From assembly GCA_030145205.1 (NCBI GenBank), contig JAQYVZ010000011.1, positions 1 to 64,000 of the forward strand: a stretch of DNA of 64,000 nucleotides, given 5' to 3'. Below the pieces are notes generated by a model. That model worked only from the letters and a program-made list of their open reading frames with translations, had not been told where the DNA came from and searched no databases. The position numbers and the translations under genes are program-made. Origin of the DNA: Desulfuromonadales bacterium. GTDB taxonomy: Bacteria > Desulfobacterota > Desulfuromonadia > Desulfuromonadales > BM103. Shown here piece by piece: positions 19,309-28,427 of this stretch; the stretch's first letter is position 1, and each line of letters begins with the position of its first letter.

Positions 19309-20589
19309 ATGGGACAGACCACAGCTGAGAAGATTTTTGCCGCGCACCTGCGCGACGAACCTTTTGCGGGCACCAAAGTGCTTGACCTGGACCGGGTGCT
19401 TTGCCACGAGATTACCACCCCGATCGCCATAGCCGATCTGCAGTGGCGCGAGAAGGACCGTGTGTTCGACAACACCAAGATCAAGGCGGTGATCGATCAC
19501 GTCACCCCGTCGAAAGACAGCAAGACCGCCCTGCAGGCGAAAATGCTGCGCGACTGGGCTCGTCGTCACGAGATCAAGGACTTCTTCGATGTTGGTCGTA
19601 ATGGTGTCTGTCATGCGCTCTTTCCCGAGAAGGGTTTCATTCGTCCCGGCTTTACGGCAATTATGGGCGACTCGCACACCTGCACCCACGGTGCTTTCGG
19701 CGCCTTTGCCGCTGGCGTCGGTACGACCGACCTTGAAGTCGGTATTCTGAAAGGCGTCTGTGCCTTCCGTGAGCCGAAGACGATCCGCGTTAACCTGACA
19801 GGTGCTTTGAGCAAAGGCGTCTTCGCCAAAGACGTGATCCTCTACGTCATCGGTCAGCTCGGTGTCAACGGCGCGACCGACTGCGTAATCGAGTTCCACG
19901 GCCCAGTCGTCGAGGCGATGAGCATGGACGCGCGCATGACGCTCTGCAATATGGCGATCGAGGCCGGTGGCACCTGCGGTATCTGCCAGCCGGACATGAC
20001 GACGGTGGAATACCTCTGGTCTTTCATCCAAGAGGAGTTCGCCAGCAAGGAGGCAGCCCTCGAAGCCTATCAGCAATGGTGCGCCGACGCCGACGCTGAC
20101 TACGTCAAGGTCCTCGATTTCGATGTCAGCACGCTGATCCCACAGGTCACCTACGACTACAAGCCGGATTGCGTCAAGTCGGCTGCAGAGCTGAGCGGCA
20201 CTCCGGTGGACCAGGTCTATATTGGCACTTGCACTAACGGTCGGATCGACGACCTGCGTGAAGCCGCCGCTATTCTGAAGGGCAATACCATTGCCGACAC
20301 GGTGCGCGGTATCGTTTCGCCGGCGACGCCTGATATCTTCAAGCAGGCGCTCGATGAAGGGCTAATCCAGATCTTTATGAATGCCGGTTACTGTGTCACC
20401 AACCCGACCTGCGGCGCCTGCCTCGGCATGAGCAATGGCGTCTTGTCGGAAGGGGAGGTTTGCGCCTCGACCAGCAACCGGAACTTCAACGGTCGCATGG
20501 GTAAAGGCGGCATGGTTCACCTGATGAGCCCGGCCACCGCTGCGGCAACGTCCATCACCGGCGTGATCACCGACGCCCGGACCCTGTAG
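19309..20589 (+). CDS. leuC: 3-isopropylmalate dehydratase large subunit
   Basis: Aconitase-superfamily [4Fe-4S] enzyme that isomerises 2- to 3-isopropylmalate with LeuD. 426 residues, the shorter LeuC/HacA type. The MGDSHTCTHGAFG block, GTCTNGR and the NPTCGACLG motif supply the three cluster cysteines. AAGGAG precedes the ATG. It is followed 11 bp later by leuD. Confidence 0.96.
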   Translation: MGQTTAEKIFAAHLRDEPFAGTKVLDLDRVLCHEITTPIAIADLQWREKDRVFDNTKIKAVIDHVTPSKDSKTALQAKMLRDWARRHEIKDFFDVGRNGVCHALFPEKGFIRPGFTAIMGDSHTCTHGAFGAFAAGVGTTDLEVGILKGVCAFREPKTIRVNLTGALSKGVFAKDVILYVIGQLGVNGATDCVIEFHGPVVEAMSMDARMTLCNMAIEAGGTCGICQPDMTTVEYLWSFIQEEFASKEAALEAYQQWCADADADYVKVLDFDVSTLIPQVTYDYKPDCVKSAAELSGTPVDQVYIGTCTNGRIDDLREAAAILKGNTIADTVRGIVSPATPDIFKQALDEGLIQIFMNAGYCVTNPTCGACLGMSNGVLSEGEVCASTSNRNFNGRMGKGGMVHLMSPATAAATSITGVITDARTL

Positions 20590-20600
20590 GAGGAGTTGAC

Positions 20601-21137
20601 ATGAAAAAAAGCTTTGGAGGCCCGGTGATCAGCCTTGACCGTGCCGATATCAATACCGACGAGATCATTCCCGCCAAGTACCTGACTGAGGCGACTAAAG
20701 AGGCATTGACACCCTACTGTCTCGAAGATCTCAAGCTGGAGGGCTTTGACCCGAAAGGTGAGAAGCTAGACAACGCCACGGTGATTATCACCCGTGAGAA
20801 CTTTGGCTGCGGCTCCTCGCGTGAACATGCTCCCTGGGTGCTGGAAGTCAACGACATCCACACGGTTATCGCCGAGAGCTATGCTCGCATCTTCCGTCAG
20901 AACATGTTTAACTGCGGCATGCTGGCGATCGAACTACCTAAAAGCGACATCGATCAGTTGATGCTGCTGGAAAAAGACTCTGCTGGAACGATGCAGATTG
21001 ACGTTAAACTCGACGAGCAGAGCATCAAAGCGACTGGCTCGGCTGGTGAAGCGACTTTCAGTTTTGAGATCAGCCCTTTTGACAAGGCTCTGGTCGAAGC
21101 AGGTGGCTGGGTCGAGTATGCGGATGCGCGTTACTAG
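20601..21137 (+). CDS. leuD: 3-isopropylmalate dehydratase small subunit
   Basis: Swivelling domain partner of LeuC. The motifs DINTDEIIPAKYL near the N terminus and NFGCGSSREHAPW around residue 69 are diagnostic of the short LeuD type. 178 residues. The AGGAGG site lies in the short gap after leuC. In related genomes leuB follows in the cluster; here a terminator ends the operon, so leuB must be elsewhere. Confidence 0.96.
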   Translation: MKKSFGGPVISLDRADINTDEIIPAKYLTEATKEALTPYCLEDLKLEGFDPKGEKLDNATVIITRENFGCGSSREHAPWVLEVNDIHTVIAESYARIFRQNMFNCGMLAIELPKSDIDQLMLLEKDSAGTMQIDVKLDEQSIKATGSAGEATFSFEISPFDKALVEAGGWVEYADARY

Positions 21138-21162
21138 AGATTGATTGTATAAATGAAGGAAA

Positions 21163-21193
21163 GGGCAGCCTGTAATAGGCTGCCCTTTTTTTT
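21163..21193 (+). terminator. Intrinsic terminator of the leu operon
   Basis: GGGCAGCCT and AGGCTGCCC form a perfect 9-bp stem with a 5-base loop followed by eight T. Confidence 0.93.
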
Positions 21194-21270
21194 GTAGATA
21201 ATCTCAACACGGAAGGGTCTTCTCTCCCCTGCGCTAAACGTTTTGCCTTGCTGGTTTTCATGAAATGGAA

Positions 21271-21299
21271 TTGCCATTAAGATTAATATCGACTAAGAT
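21271..21299 (+). promoter_or_regulatory. Promoter candidate of the TPR-like gene
   Basis: TTGCCA, 17-bp spacer, TAAGAT, in the A+T-rich gap behind leuD and about 115 bp before the next gene. Confidence 0.45.
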
Positions 21300-21412
21300 G
21301 ACTATTTAATGGCTTTTGTTGTTAATGAAGGTGGCCTCTGATAAAGGGAAAAGTGATCGACTGTCCAGAACAAGCTGTACTGATAGTCTTAGCCGTTGGG
21401 AGGTAGAACCCA

Positions 21413-21850
21413 TTGAACCCAATAACTAAAATCATCACCTATGCTCCGGCACTCCGCGCCTATATGAAAGGTGTTACGGAATTCAACTCGCGCAGTTACG
21501 AAAATGCCGTTGCATTGCTGGATAAATGTATGAAGCACCCCAGCTTCAATAATGAACTTGTCTATCAGCATTACGGGCAGGCCTTGTGTGCCCTCGGTCA
21601 ACTCAATGAAGGCCACAGTTATTTACTCAAGGCTTGTAACTTATACGATGCCTCTGGGTGGGCGTTGCTGGACCGGCACGAACTCGAGTTGGCACAAGAG
21701 ACTATTTCGACACTTCGAGAGATTTCCGAAAATACAGGGCTGGAAGTCAGTTCAGAGCTGCTGAATAAAACCCTGAAGATCGGCCCTGCAAAACGCAAAG
21801 AGGATCCAGAAACACGCAAAGAAGATTCAGAAACACAATGCCTCTCTTGA
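21413..21850 (+). CDS. Small TPR-like protein of unknown function
   Basis: 145 residues, TTG start with GGGAGG nine to ten bases upstream. The central part (about residues 15-90) reads as two helix-turn-helix tetratricopeptide-like units, including YENAVALLDKC and a Y-x-x-Y-G-Q-A-L-x-A-L-G-Q motif. The C-terminal 20 residues are charged and contain a short duplication (KEDPETRKEDSET). No signal peptide is visible, so it is probably a cytoplasmic scaffold-type protein. It stands alone between a terminator and a GFA-family gene. Confidence 0.6.
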   Translation: MNPITKIITYAPALRAYMKGVTEFNSRSYENAVALLDKCMKHPSFNNELVYQHYGQALCALGQLNEGHSYLLKACNLYDASGWALLDRHELELAQETISTLREISENTGLEVSSELLNKTLKIGPAKRKEDPETRKEDSETQCLS

Positions 21851-21906
21851 TATCGTGTTGATTTTTCCATCAAGTTATAATTCAGAACAATCCATGAAAG
21901 TCACCC

Positions 21907-22317
21907 ATGCCCGAAAAAACAACCGGCTCTTGCCTCTGTAAATCGGTCAAATACATTATCAACGAAGAGATCCAGTCGGTGGTGAACTGCCATTGCAACA
22001 CCTGCAAGAAGATTACCGGCGGCGCTTTTGAAACCATTGCCGTGATCAGGGAAAAAAGTCTGGAGATTGTCGAGGGGGAGGGCGCGCTAAGCACTTACCA
22101 GATTAGCGAAAATGCCAGAAAACATTTCTGTGGCAACTGCGGAACTCCTATCTACAACCTGCACAAGAAATACCCGGGGCGCTGCATGGTCCAGATCGGT
22201 TCCCTTGATCAGCCCGGCCTAGTTGCTCCCGCCGTTAATATCTTCTGTGAAAGCATCCTCCCCTGGGTCAGGGAGATCGGGGTGCTTACCTGTTTCGAGC
22301 GGCTTCCTGAGAAATGA
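21907..22317 (+). CDS. GFA-family (CENP-V/GFA fold) zinc protein
   Basis: 136-residue protein with the cysteine pattern of the GFA fold: C9-x-C11, C28-x-C30-x2-C33 and C75-x2-C78-G-T-P, binding one or two zinc ions. The family is named after a glutathione-dependent formaldehyde-activating enzyme, but most bacterial members have no proven activity, so I do not infer a reaction. There is no clear ribosome-binding site in front of the ATG. It has no obvious functional link to its neighbours. Confidence 0.85.
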   Translation: MPEKTTGSCLCKSVKYIINEEIQSVVNCHCNTCKKITGGAFETIAVIREKSLEIVEGEGALSTYQISENARKHFCGNCGTPIYNLHKKYPGRCMVQIGSLDQPGLVAPAVNIFCESILPWVREIGVLTCFERLPEK

Positions 22318-22358
22318 TCTCGCTGTCTATCATTTAATCCAAATAGTCTGATATTCTA

Positions 22359-22387
22359 TTGACAGTATACGATGTCTTGACTAGTAT
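22359..22387 (+). promoter_or_regulatory. Promoter of the DUF4920-PepSY pair
   Basis: TTGACA, 17-bp spacer, TAGTAT, a strong sigma-70 match about 39 bp before the next ATG. Confidence 0.7.
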
Positions 22388-22425
22388 GCGGACGTCAACA
22401 ATAACCAAAACGATAGGATATCCAG

Positions 22426-22896
22426 ATGAAAATCTTGACCTCTCTGGTCGGTATGAGCCTCGCCCTGACACTGTTTGCCACTTCGTTGTTTGCCGAAACT
22501 TACGGTGCAGGCCTGACCCTTAAGGAGACCACTCTGGTATCGGCCATTCTGGAGAACCCGGATGATTACGTCGGCAAGACCCTTCAGGTCAAGGGCCTGA
22601 TCGTCGATGTCTGTGCGACACGCGGCTGCTGGATGTACATTGCTGGCGACAAGCCGTTCCAGAAATTGCGCTTCAAAGTTACCGACGGCGACATGGTCTT
22701 CCCGATGACCGCACGCGGTAAGGAGGCTGCTGTCGAAGGGATCCTGCAGAAGTTCGTACTCACCAAGGAGCAGGTGCTCGCTCGCAAGAACCATCACGCC
22801 GAAGAGACCGGCGAGCCGTTTGATCCGGCCAGCGTGACCTCTGGGGAAACCTTCTTCCAGCTTCGTGGCTTGGGTGCAGAGATCGAGGACAAGTAG
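22426..22896 (+). CDS. DUF4920-family exported protein
   Basis: 156 residues with a signal peptide (about residues 1-23, cleavage after LFA). The mature part has an OB-fold-like stretch, YVGKTLQVKGLIVDVC, followed by C63-x4-C68-W-M, which is the DUF4920 hallmark; the two cysteines may bind a metal or form a disulfide. It would act in the periplasm. It is followed after 9 bp by a PepSY-type membrane protein under one good promoter, suggesting a joint envelope or metal-related role that I cannot specify. Confidence 0.75.
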   Translation: MKILTSLVGMSLALTLFATSLFAETYGAGLTLKETTLVSAILENPDDYVGKTLQVKGLIVDVCATRGCWMYIAGDKPFQKLRFKVTDGDMVFPMTARGKEAAVEGILQKFVLTKEQVLARKNHHAEETGEPFDPASVTSGETFFQLRGLGAEIEDK

Positions 22897-22905
22897 TCTC
22901 CCTCC

Positions 22906-23457
22906 ATGAGTCTGCGCAAGCTATCACATGCCCTGCACCGTGATGCCGGTTACCTCTGTATTGGCCTGACTCTGCTCTATGCGCTTTCCGGTATCGCGGT
23001 TAATCATCTTCGTGACTGGAATCCCAGTTACAAGGTGGTCCGTGTTACCAGCCAGGTCGCTCCGAGCAATTACCGGGGTGTTTTGAGTGAGGCGATGGTG
23101 TTCGACCTGTTGCGGCAGATCGGCGAGCCGACGACCTACGACAATATCTTCCAGTCAGACCCGACCAGCGTGATGGTGTTTGTCGAAGGACGCGTCATCG
23201 AATTTGACTTACCGAGCGGCCAGGTGCTGCATGAGCAGGTCGAACCACGCGCGTTTTGGCACGCGATCAACTATCTTCACCTCAATCACCCCAAAAAAGC
23301 CTGGACCTGGGTCGCCGATATCTACGCTGGCGGCCTGATCCTGCTCGCCTTGACCGGTTTGCTGCTCCTGCCGCGAGGCAAGATGCGGCGACGCTGCTTT
23401 ATCCTGACGATCGCCGGGTGTCTGATCCCGGTTTTCCCCTTGCTGTTCTATTATTGA
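22906..23457 (+). CDS. PepSY-associated membrane protein
   Basis: 183-residue inner-membrane protein. A membrane segment at about residues 15-35 is followed by a periplasmic domain, roughly residues 45-120, with the PepSY-like pattern ending in V-x-E-F-D-L-P-S-G, and then two membrane segments near the C terminus. His and Trp residues at the domain-membrane border (FWHAINYLHLNHP) are typical of PepSY_TM proteins of iron, heme and redox systems. Co-transcribed with the DUF4920 gene. Function unknown. Confidence 0.7.
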   Translation: MSLRKLSHALHRDAGYLCIGLTLLYALSGIAVNHLRDWNPSYKVVRVTSQVAPSNYRGVLSEAMVFDLLRQIGEPTTYDNIFQSDPTSVMVFVEGRVIEFDLPSGQVLHEQVEPRAFWHAINYLHLNHPKKAWTWVADIYAGGLILLALTGLLLLPRGKMRRRCFILTIAGCLIPVFPLLFYY

Positions 23458-23497
23458 TCCTGTAACAGTAAAAGCATGTCTGCTGAGTTTCTCTGTT

Positions 23498-23517
23498 AAC
23501 CCCGACTGCGGGGTTTT
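23498..23517 (+). terminator. Intrinsic terminator after the PepSY gene
   Basis: AACCCCG and CGGGGTT form a 7-bp stem with an ACTG loop, running into TTTT. Confidence 0.75.
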
Positions 23518-23550
23518 GGAATGAAGCTCTCCTGATCACGGTCGGTCGCC

Positions 23551-24060
23551 ATGAAAAAACGCTACATCTATGCCCTGATGTTCGGGGTCCCCGGATTCTT
23601 TATAGCCCTGTTGGTCGCCTTGGCGGTATTCGGCGCCGTGGCCGGCGGGATGTGGCTTTTCATGTTCGGTGATGATCCCTGGCCGGAAGCAGTCGTTCGG
23701 CTGATGCCGCTCTTTTTCGGAATCGTGTTGCTGGCGGTATGGACGCTGGTGGTGATTCAGGGTTTTCTCCTTGGGAAAAGACACGAAGCGGAAGCGGAGT
23801 TTAACCGGAAGCATCTGACGATTGCTGTCGTGCTGACCGTCGTGCCGATTCTACTGATACTGCTACAGCAGTGGAGTGTTGGCAATCTCGGGCCGAAATC
23901 GGACGGGGAACTCTGCAGTGATTTCTGCCTTGAGCGAGGTTATAATGGCAGCGGCATGCCGCCGCGCAACAGTGATGACCGCAGTTGTTACTGCCTTGAT
24001 GACAATGGTCATGAAATGATCCGGATACCGATTGTCGACATTCCTGTCGATAGCAAATAA
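23551..24060 (+). CDS. Unknown membrane protein with Cys-rich tail
   Basis: 169 residues. Three hydrophobic segments (about 8-37, 48-72 and 88-105) are followed by a hydrophilic C-terminal domain of about 60 residues containing four cysteines in two pairs (C-x3-C near residue 121 and C-x-C near residue 146), likely periplasmic and disulfide-bonded or metal-binding. I do not recognise the family. It lies between two terminators, so it is probably expressed on its own. Confidence 0.6.
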   Translation: MKKRYIYALMFGVPGFFIALLVALAVFGAVAGGMWLFMFGDDPWPEAVVRLMPLFFGIVLLAVWTLVVIQGFLLGKRHEAEAEFNRKHLTIAVVLTVVPILLILLQQWSVGNLGPKSDGELCSDFCLERGYNGSGMPPRNSDDRSCYCLDDNGHEMIRIPIVDIPVDSK

Positions 24061-24078
24061 TCGCTCAATCACAAATAC

Positions 24079-24110
24079 AAAAGCCACCGACATGCGTGTC
24101 GGTGGCTTTT
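24079..24110. terminator. Bidirectional terminator between convergent genes
   Basis: AAAAGCCACCGACA and its exact complement around TGCG give a 14-bp stem with T-runs on both strands, serving the gene to the left and thrC to the right. Confidence 0.93.
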
Positions 24111-24176
24111 ATCATGGCCAGCGCTTCCCCCTCAGGTTTCCTCAATTTGGGAAGGAGGGGCAATTTGACTTATCAA

Positions 24177-25565
24177 TCAGTCTACATGTTCCTCGACATA
24201 CGCCTTGATTGCGACTTCGTCCGCCTCGATGACCGAACAGCGGGCCGGTTTATCTTCAATACCGTCCAGACTGGCCGGGCGTTGGGGTTTCTGGCCAATC
24301 GCTTTTTCCACGGCTTGATCAAACTTGGCGGGATGGGCTGTTGCCAGGCAGATGACCGGAGCATCGTCCAACTGCAGGTCGCGGGCGGCGCAGACGCCGA
24401 CAGCGGTGTGCGGGTCAAGGGTGTAGCCGGTTTCGGCATGGAAGCTGCGGATGGTTTCAACGGTACGCTCATCGTTGACGGTTGCCGCGAGGAACTCATC
24501 TGCAATCCGATATTTCAAAGGCTGCGGGAACTGCAGGGCGCCGCTTTCTTGAAAGGTCGCCATGACGTTGCGTACCATGCCCGGGTTCTCGTCGTAGAGG
24601 TAGAACAGGTAGCGCTCGAAGTTGCTGGCGATCTGGATGTCCATCGAGGGTGAGTAGGTCGGGTTGACCTCGCTGATCGAGTAATCGCCAGCTGTGATGA
24701 AACGGCTCAGGATATCGTTGGCGTTGGTGGCCAGCACCAGACGACGGATCGGCAGGCCCATGCGCTTGGCAATATAGCCGGCAAAGATGTCGCCGAAGTT
24801 GCCGGTCGGTACGGAGAAGTAGACCTCGCGTTCGCCCGTTTCCTTGCTGACCTGGGCCCAGGCATAAAAGTAGTAGACCACCTGCGCCAGAACCCGCGCC
24901 CAGTTGATGGAATTGACCGCACCGAGCGCAAACTCCCGCTTGAACTCCAGATCATTGAAGATCTGCTTGACGATGCTCTGGCAGTCGTCGAAAGTGCCGT
25001 CCACTGCCAGGTTGAAGACGTTTTCTTCCGTGACTGTGGTCATCTGCAGTTCCTGAATCGGCGAGACCTTTTTGAGCGGATGCAGGATAAAGATGTTGAT
25101 GTTCTGTTTGCCACGCACGCCGTAAATGGCGGCGCTGCCGGTGTCGCCTGAAGTGGCGCCGATGATATTCATCTTCTCGCCGCGCTCGGCGAGAAGGTAC
25201 TCAAACAGGTTGCCGAGCAGTTGCAGGGCGACATCCTTAAAGGCGAGCGTCGGACCGTGGAAGAGCTCGAGGATATACACGCCATCTTTCTTCACCACTG
25301 GGGTCACAGCGGGATGGGTGAAGCTGGCGTAGGAGCGGTCAATCAGCTCTTTAAGGTCCGCGGCTGGGATGTCCGTCGCGTAACGGGAGATGATCTGGAA
25401 CGCCAGCTCAGGGTAGGTCAGGTCTGCCAGAGCGTCCAGCTCATGGTCCGCAAGCACCGGAATCTCTTCCGGTAGCAGCAGACCGCCATCTTCGGCCAGG
25501 CCCATCATGACGGCATCCTTAAACGGAATGCCACGAACTTCTCCACGGGTGCTCATGTATTTCAT
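24177..25565 (-). CDS. thrC: Threonine synthase
   Basis: PLP enzyme converting O-phosphohomoserine to threonine. 462 residues, the longer E. coli/yeast-type. STRGEVRGIPFKDAV at the N terminus, FHGPTLAFKD with the PLP-binding Lys near residue 110, and the phosphate loop GATSGDTGSAA are present. A GGAGAAG site precedes the ATG. An intrinsic terminator ends only 41 bp upstream of the start, so either the promoter overlaps it or expression depends on read-through. hom and thrB are not adjacent. Confidence 0.95.
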   Translation of the reverse strand: MKYMSTRGEVRGIPFKDAVMMGLAEDGGLLLPEEIPVLADHELDALADLTYPELAFQIISRYATDIPAADLKELIDRSYASFTHPAVTPVVKKDGVYILELFHGPTLAFKDVALQLLGNLFEYLLAERGEKMNIIGATSGDTGSAAIYGVRGKQNINIFILHPLKKVSPIQELQMTTVTEENVFNLAVDGTFDDCQSIVKQIFNDLEFKREFALGAVNSINWARVLAQVVYYFYAWAQVSKETGEREVYFSVPTGNFGDIFAGYIAKRMGLPIRRLVLATNANDILSRFITAGDYSISEVNPTYSPSMDIQIASNFERYLFYLYDENPGMVRNVMATFQESGALQFPQPLKYRIADEFLAATVNDERTVETIRSFHAETGYTLDPHTAVGVCAARDLQLDDAPVICLATAHPAKFDQAVEKAIGQKPQRPASLDGIEDKPARCSVIEADEVAIKAYVEEHVD

Positions 25566-25606
25566 TGATGTTCTTCTCCGGTTGTGGTGTGCCGGCGCAT
25601 CTTAGC

Positions 25607-25645
25607 AAAAAGGCCGTTAACCCTGCAAGGTTTAACGGCCTTTTT
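25607..25645. terminator. Terminator/attenuator directly upstream of thrC
   Basis: AAAAAGGCCGTTAA and TTAACGGCCTTTTT are perfect inverted arms with an 11-base centre; T-runs occur on both strands. On the minus strand it is the second terminator after maeB and lies immediately in front of thrC. A weak -35/-10 pair (TTGCAG, 18 bp, TAAGAT) overlaps it. Confidence 0.8.
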
Positions 25646-25719
25646 GAGTGATGCGTGACGAGTAACCCGTGGCGCGTGACAAGAAAGATCAGGATTAACA
25701 CCCGCCACACGTCACTAAT

Positions 25720-25745
25720 AAAAAAGCCGGGCTTCTCAGCCCGGC
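25720..25745 (-). terminator. Intrinsic terminator of maeB
   Basis: On the minus strand GCCGGGCT and AGCCCGGC form an 8-bp stem with a four-base loop, followed by six T, 8 bp after the maeB stop. Confidence 0.9.
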
Positions 25746-25753
25746 CTATTTAT

Positions 25754-28009
25754 TTATTCACTCTTTTGAGCGTCAACCACGGCGACCGCGGCCATGTTGA
25801 CGATGTCGGCGACGTCGTCACCACGCTGCAGCACGTGGACCGGTTTCTTCATGCCCATCAGGATCGGGCCGACCGCCTCGGCACCGCCCAGCTTGTTGAG
25901 CAGCTTGTAGGAGATGTTGCCCGACTGCAGGTCGGGAAAGATGAAGACGTTGGCATCGCCCTTGAGTTTGGAGAAGGGGTACTGCTTCTCAACCAGATCG
26001 GGATCGAGCGCGACGTTGGCCTGGATATCGCCGTCGATAATCAAGTCGGGGTCTGCGGCCTTGACCATGGCTGTAGCTTTTTGGACCTTGACGGTCAGTG
26101 GGTGCATGGCGCTACCGAAGTTGGAGAAGGAGAGCATCGCCACCCGCGGTTCGACATCGAAATGACGGGCCTGTTGGGCCGTCAGAATTGCGCATTCCGC
26201 CAGTTCTTCGGGGGTCGGTTCGATGGTCACCGTGGTGTCAGCGAAGAAGACCGCTTCTTTTTTTGTGACCATCATATACATGCCGTGCACCTTGGAGAGA
26301 CCTGGCTTGCGGCCGATAATCTCCAGGGCGGGGCGAATGGTTTCCGGATAGTGATGGTTGATGCCTGAGAGGAGGGCATCGGCGTCGCCCTGTTGCATCA
26401 TCATGGCGCCAAAGTAGTTGCGGTTACGTGTCATGGTCCGGTGCGCTTCGGCAAGAGTGACACCCTTACGCTGACGCATCTCGAAAAAGGCTTGGGTGTA
26501 CTGCTCGGCCATCTCGTTATTGCTCGGGTTAATAATGGTGACGCCCTCAAGGTCGAGGTTGAGTTCGGCGATCTTGGCGTGGATTTCTTCTTCTTCGCCA
26601 ATCAGGATCGGTTCGGCAATGCCTTCGTCAACGATGATCTGGGCGGCGCGCAGGATCTTCTCTTCATCACCTTCTGGGAAAACGATACGTTTCGGGTTGG
26701 CCTTGGCCTTGTTGATCAGAACGCGCATGATTTCTTTGGAACGACCCTGCAACGATTCCAGATGCTCGACGTATTTAGCCATATCTTCAATCGGACGGCG
26801 GGCTACACCTGAATCCATGGCAGCTTGCGCAACGGCCGGGGCAACATGCAGCAAAACGCGCGGATCAAAAGGCTTCGGAATGACGTACTCACGGCCGAAT
26901 GTGATTGCTTCACCGGCATAAGCCTTGCGTACCGAATCGGGCACGTCTTCCTTGGCCAGTTCGGCAAGCGCCTTGACCGCCGCCAGTTTCATCTCATCGT
27001 TGATCGCACTGGCGTGGGTATCGAGGGCACCGCGGAACAGGAAGGGGAAACAGAGCACGTTGTTGACCTGGTTGTTGTAGTCGGAACGGCCGGTGCCGAT
27101 TATGACGTCCCCACGCACCTCTTTGGCTTCAGGCGGGGTGATTTCAGGGTCGGGGTTGGCCATGGCGAAGACAATCGGGTCTTTGGCCATTGAGCGCAAC
27201 ATATCTTTTGTCAAAGCACCTTTGGCCGAGACCCCGAAGAAGATGTCGGCGCCTTTCATGGCGTCTTCAAGAGTGCGGGCTTCAGTGTCGGCAGCGAGAC
27301 GCTCTTTGTACTCATTCATGCCGTTCGTGCGCCCTTTGTAGATGACTCCTTTGGTGTCGCACAGGATGACATTGTTCGGGTCGATGCCCATGGTTATGGC
27401 GAGGTTGGCACAGGCGATGCCGGCGGCACCGGCACCGTTGACGACAATTTTGACGTCAGCGACATTTTTCTTGACGATTTCAAGAGCGTTGAGCATACCG
27501 GCGGCCGAGATGATTGCGGTACCGTGCTGGTCGTCGTGGAAGACCGGGATACTCATGATTTTTTTGAGCTCTTCCTCAATGTAGAAGCATTCCGGACCCT
27601 TGATGTCTTCAAGATTGATACCGCCGAAAGTCGGTTCAAGCAGTTTGACCGTGCGGATCAATTCGTCAGAGTCCTTGGTGTCTAATTCAATATCAAAGAC
27701 ATCAACGTCGGCAAAACTCTTGAACAGGACGCCTTTCCCTTCCATAACCGGTTTGCCAGCGAGGGCGCCAATGTCACCGAGGCCGAGAACCGCAGTGCCG
27801 TTGGACACCACCGCCACGAGGTTGCCTTTTGCGGTATACTCGTACGCGTCGTTCGGATTCTTTTCGATTTCCAGACAGGGCTCAGCGACACCCGGACTGT
27901 AGGCCAGTGACAGGTCGCGACTGGTTGCACAGGGCTTGGTGGTGATGACTTCGATTTTCCCCTTGCGGCCTGTGCTGTGATAGTCTAAAGCTTCCTGGCG
28001 TTTCGACAT
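25754..28009 (-). CDS. maeB: NADP-dependent malic enzyme with phosphotransacetylase-like domain
   Basis: 751-residue fusion. The N-terminal part (to about residue 410) is malic enzyme, oxidatively decarboxylating malate to pyruvate: SPGVAEPC, the metal site FHDDQHGTA and the dinucleotide loop NGAGAAGIA are clear. The rest (about 425-745) is a phosphate acetyl/butyryltransferase domain, thought to be regulatory and non-catalytic in this MaeB class. GGGAGG precedes the ATG. The 418-bp upstream gap holds a promoter with an operator-like palindrome. The product, pyruvate, also feeds IlvB. Confidence 0.95.
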   Translation of the reverse strand: MSKRQEALDYHSTGRKGKIEVITTKPCATSRDLSLAYSPGVAEPCLEIEKNPNDAYEYTAKGNLVAVVSNGTAVLGLGDIGALAGKPVMEGKGVLFKSFADVDVFDIELDTKDSDELIRTVKLLEPTFGGINLEDIKGPECFYIEEELKKIMSIPVFHDDQHGTAIISAAGMLNALEIVKKNVADVKIVVNGAGAAGIACANLAITMGIDPNNVILCDTKGVIYKGRTNGMNEYKERLAADTEARTLEDAMKGADIFFGVSAKGALTKDMLRSMAKDPIVFAMANPDPEITPPEAKEVRGDVIIGTGRSDYNNQVNNVLCFPFLFRGALDTHASAINDEMKLAAVKALAELAKEDVPDSVRKAYAGEAITFGREYVIPKPFDPRVLLHVAPAVAQAAMDSGVARRPIEDMAKYVEHLESLQGRSKEIMRVLINKAKANPKRIVFPEGDEEKILRAAQIIVDEGIAEPILIGEEEEIHAKIAELNLDLEGVTIINPSNNEMAEQYTQAFFEMRQRKGVTLAEAHRTMTRNRNYFGAMMMQQGDADALLSGINHHYPETIRPALEIIGRKPGLSKVHGMYMMVTKKEAVFFADTTVTIEPTPEELAECAILTAQQARHFDVEPRVAMLSFSNFGSAMHPLTVKVQKATAMVKAADPDLIIDGDIQANVALDPDLVEKQYPFSKLKGDANVFIFPDLQSGNISYKLLNKLGGAEAVGPILMGMKKPVHVLQRGDDVADIVNMAAVAVVDAQKSE

Positions 28010-28427
28010 GATTTTTTAACCTCCCTGGCTTCCTGCGCTGGAAACCGTGACTGATGACTTCACCCACAACAGGTGTGATGTGGTGTTTTATGATTTTTCT
28101 GACAGTAAAATATTTTAGTTAGAGTAAAAGCGTTGTAATGCCGTAGCAGGCATTCTGTCAAGGAAAATATTATCTTAAACCTGTTACAGTCAGATAGAAA
28201 GAGCAATCGTCGTATCAACAGCTCAGGACCGTGACAAGCATTTAGAGTATGTTAATCTTACCAAAAATAACAGTGTTTTCAGTGGAGTCAAGGCGGATCG
28301 CCTGTTGGTGCACTTGTCTGATCCGATGCGAACGTGGCGATCATCGACGTGTTGGGCGATTTTTGATATTTCTTGTGTGATAACACTTTGAAGATGTAGC
28401 TTTTGCCCGGGTATGGGAGTTGTTGTA
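28010..28427. promoter_or_regulatory. Divergent intergenic region maeB / phosphoesterase
   Basis: A 418-bp A+T-rich gap. It carries the maeB promoter candidate described separately and several short inverted repeats such as GTGT-GATA-ACAC near 28374. I see no reading frame worth calling and no known riboswitch signature. The length suggests more regulation than is visible. Confidence 0.4.
28132..28161 (-). promoter_or_regulatory. maeB promoter candidate with internal palindrome
   Basis: Minus-strand TTGACA, 18-bp spacer, TACAAC. A perfect 6-bp inverted repeat (AATGCC, GGCATT, 28137-28154) fills the spacer, an ideal place for a repressor. Confidence 0.4.

Noticed and set aside
24096-24653. 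A 185-codon plus-strand frame over the thrC 3' end.
   Set aside because: It starts inside the terminator stem and overlaps conserved thrC sequence in antisense.
25655-27930. Several plus-strand frames of 80-237 codons opposite maeB.
   Set aside because: They lie within the conserved coding sequence of maeB on the other strand and show no independent signature.
28010-28427. A c-di-GMP or other riboswitch in the long maeB/phosphoesterase gap.
   Set aside because: The conserved core sequences of the classes I know are not present.
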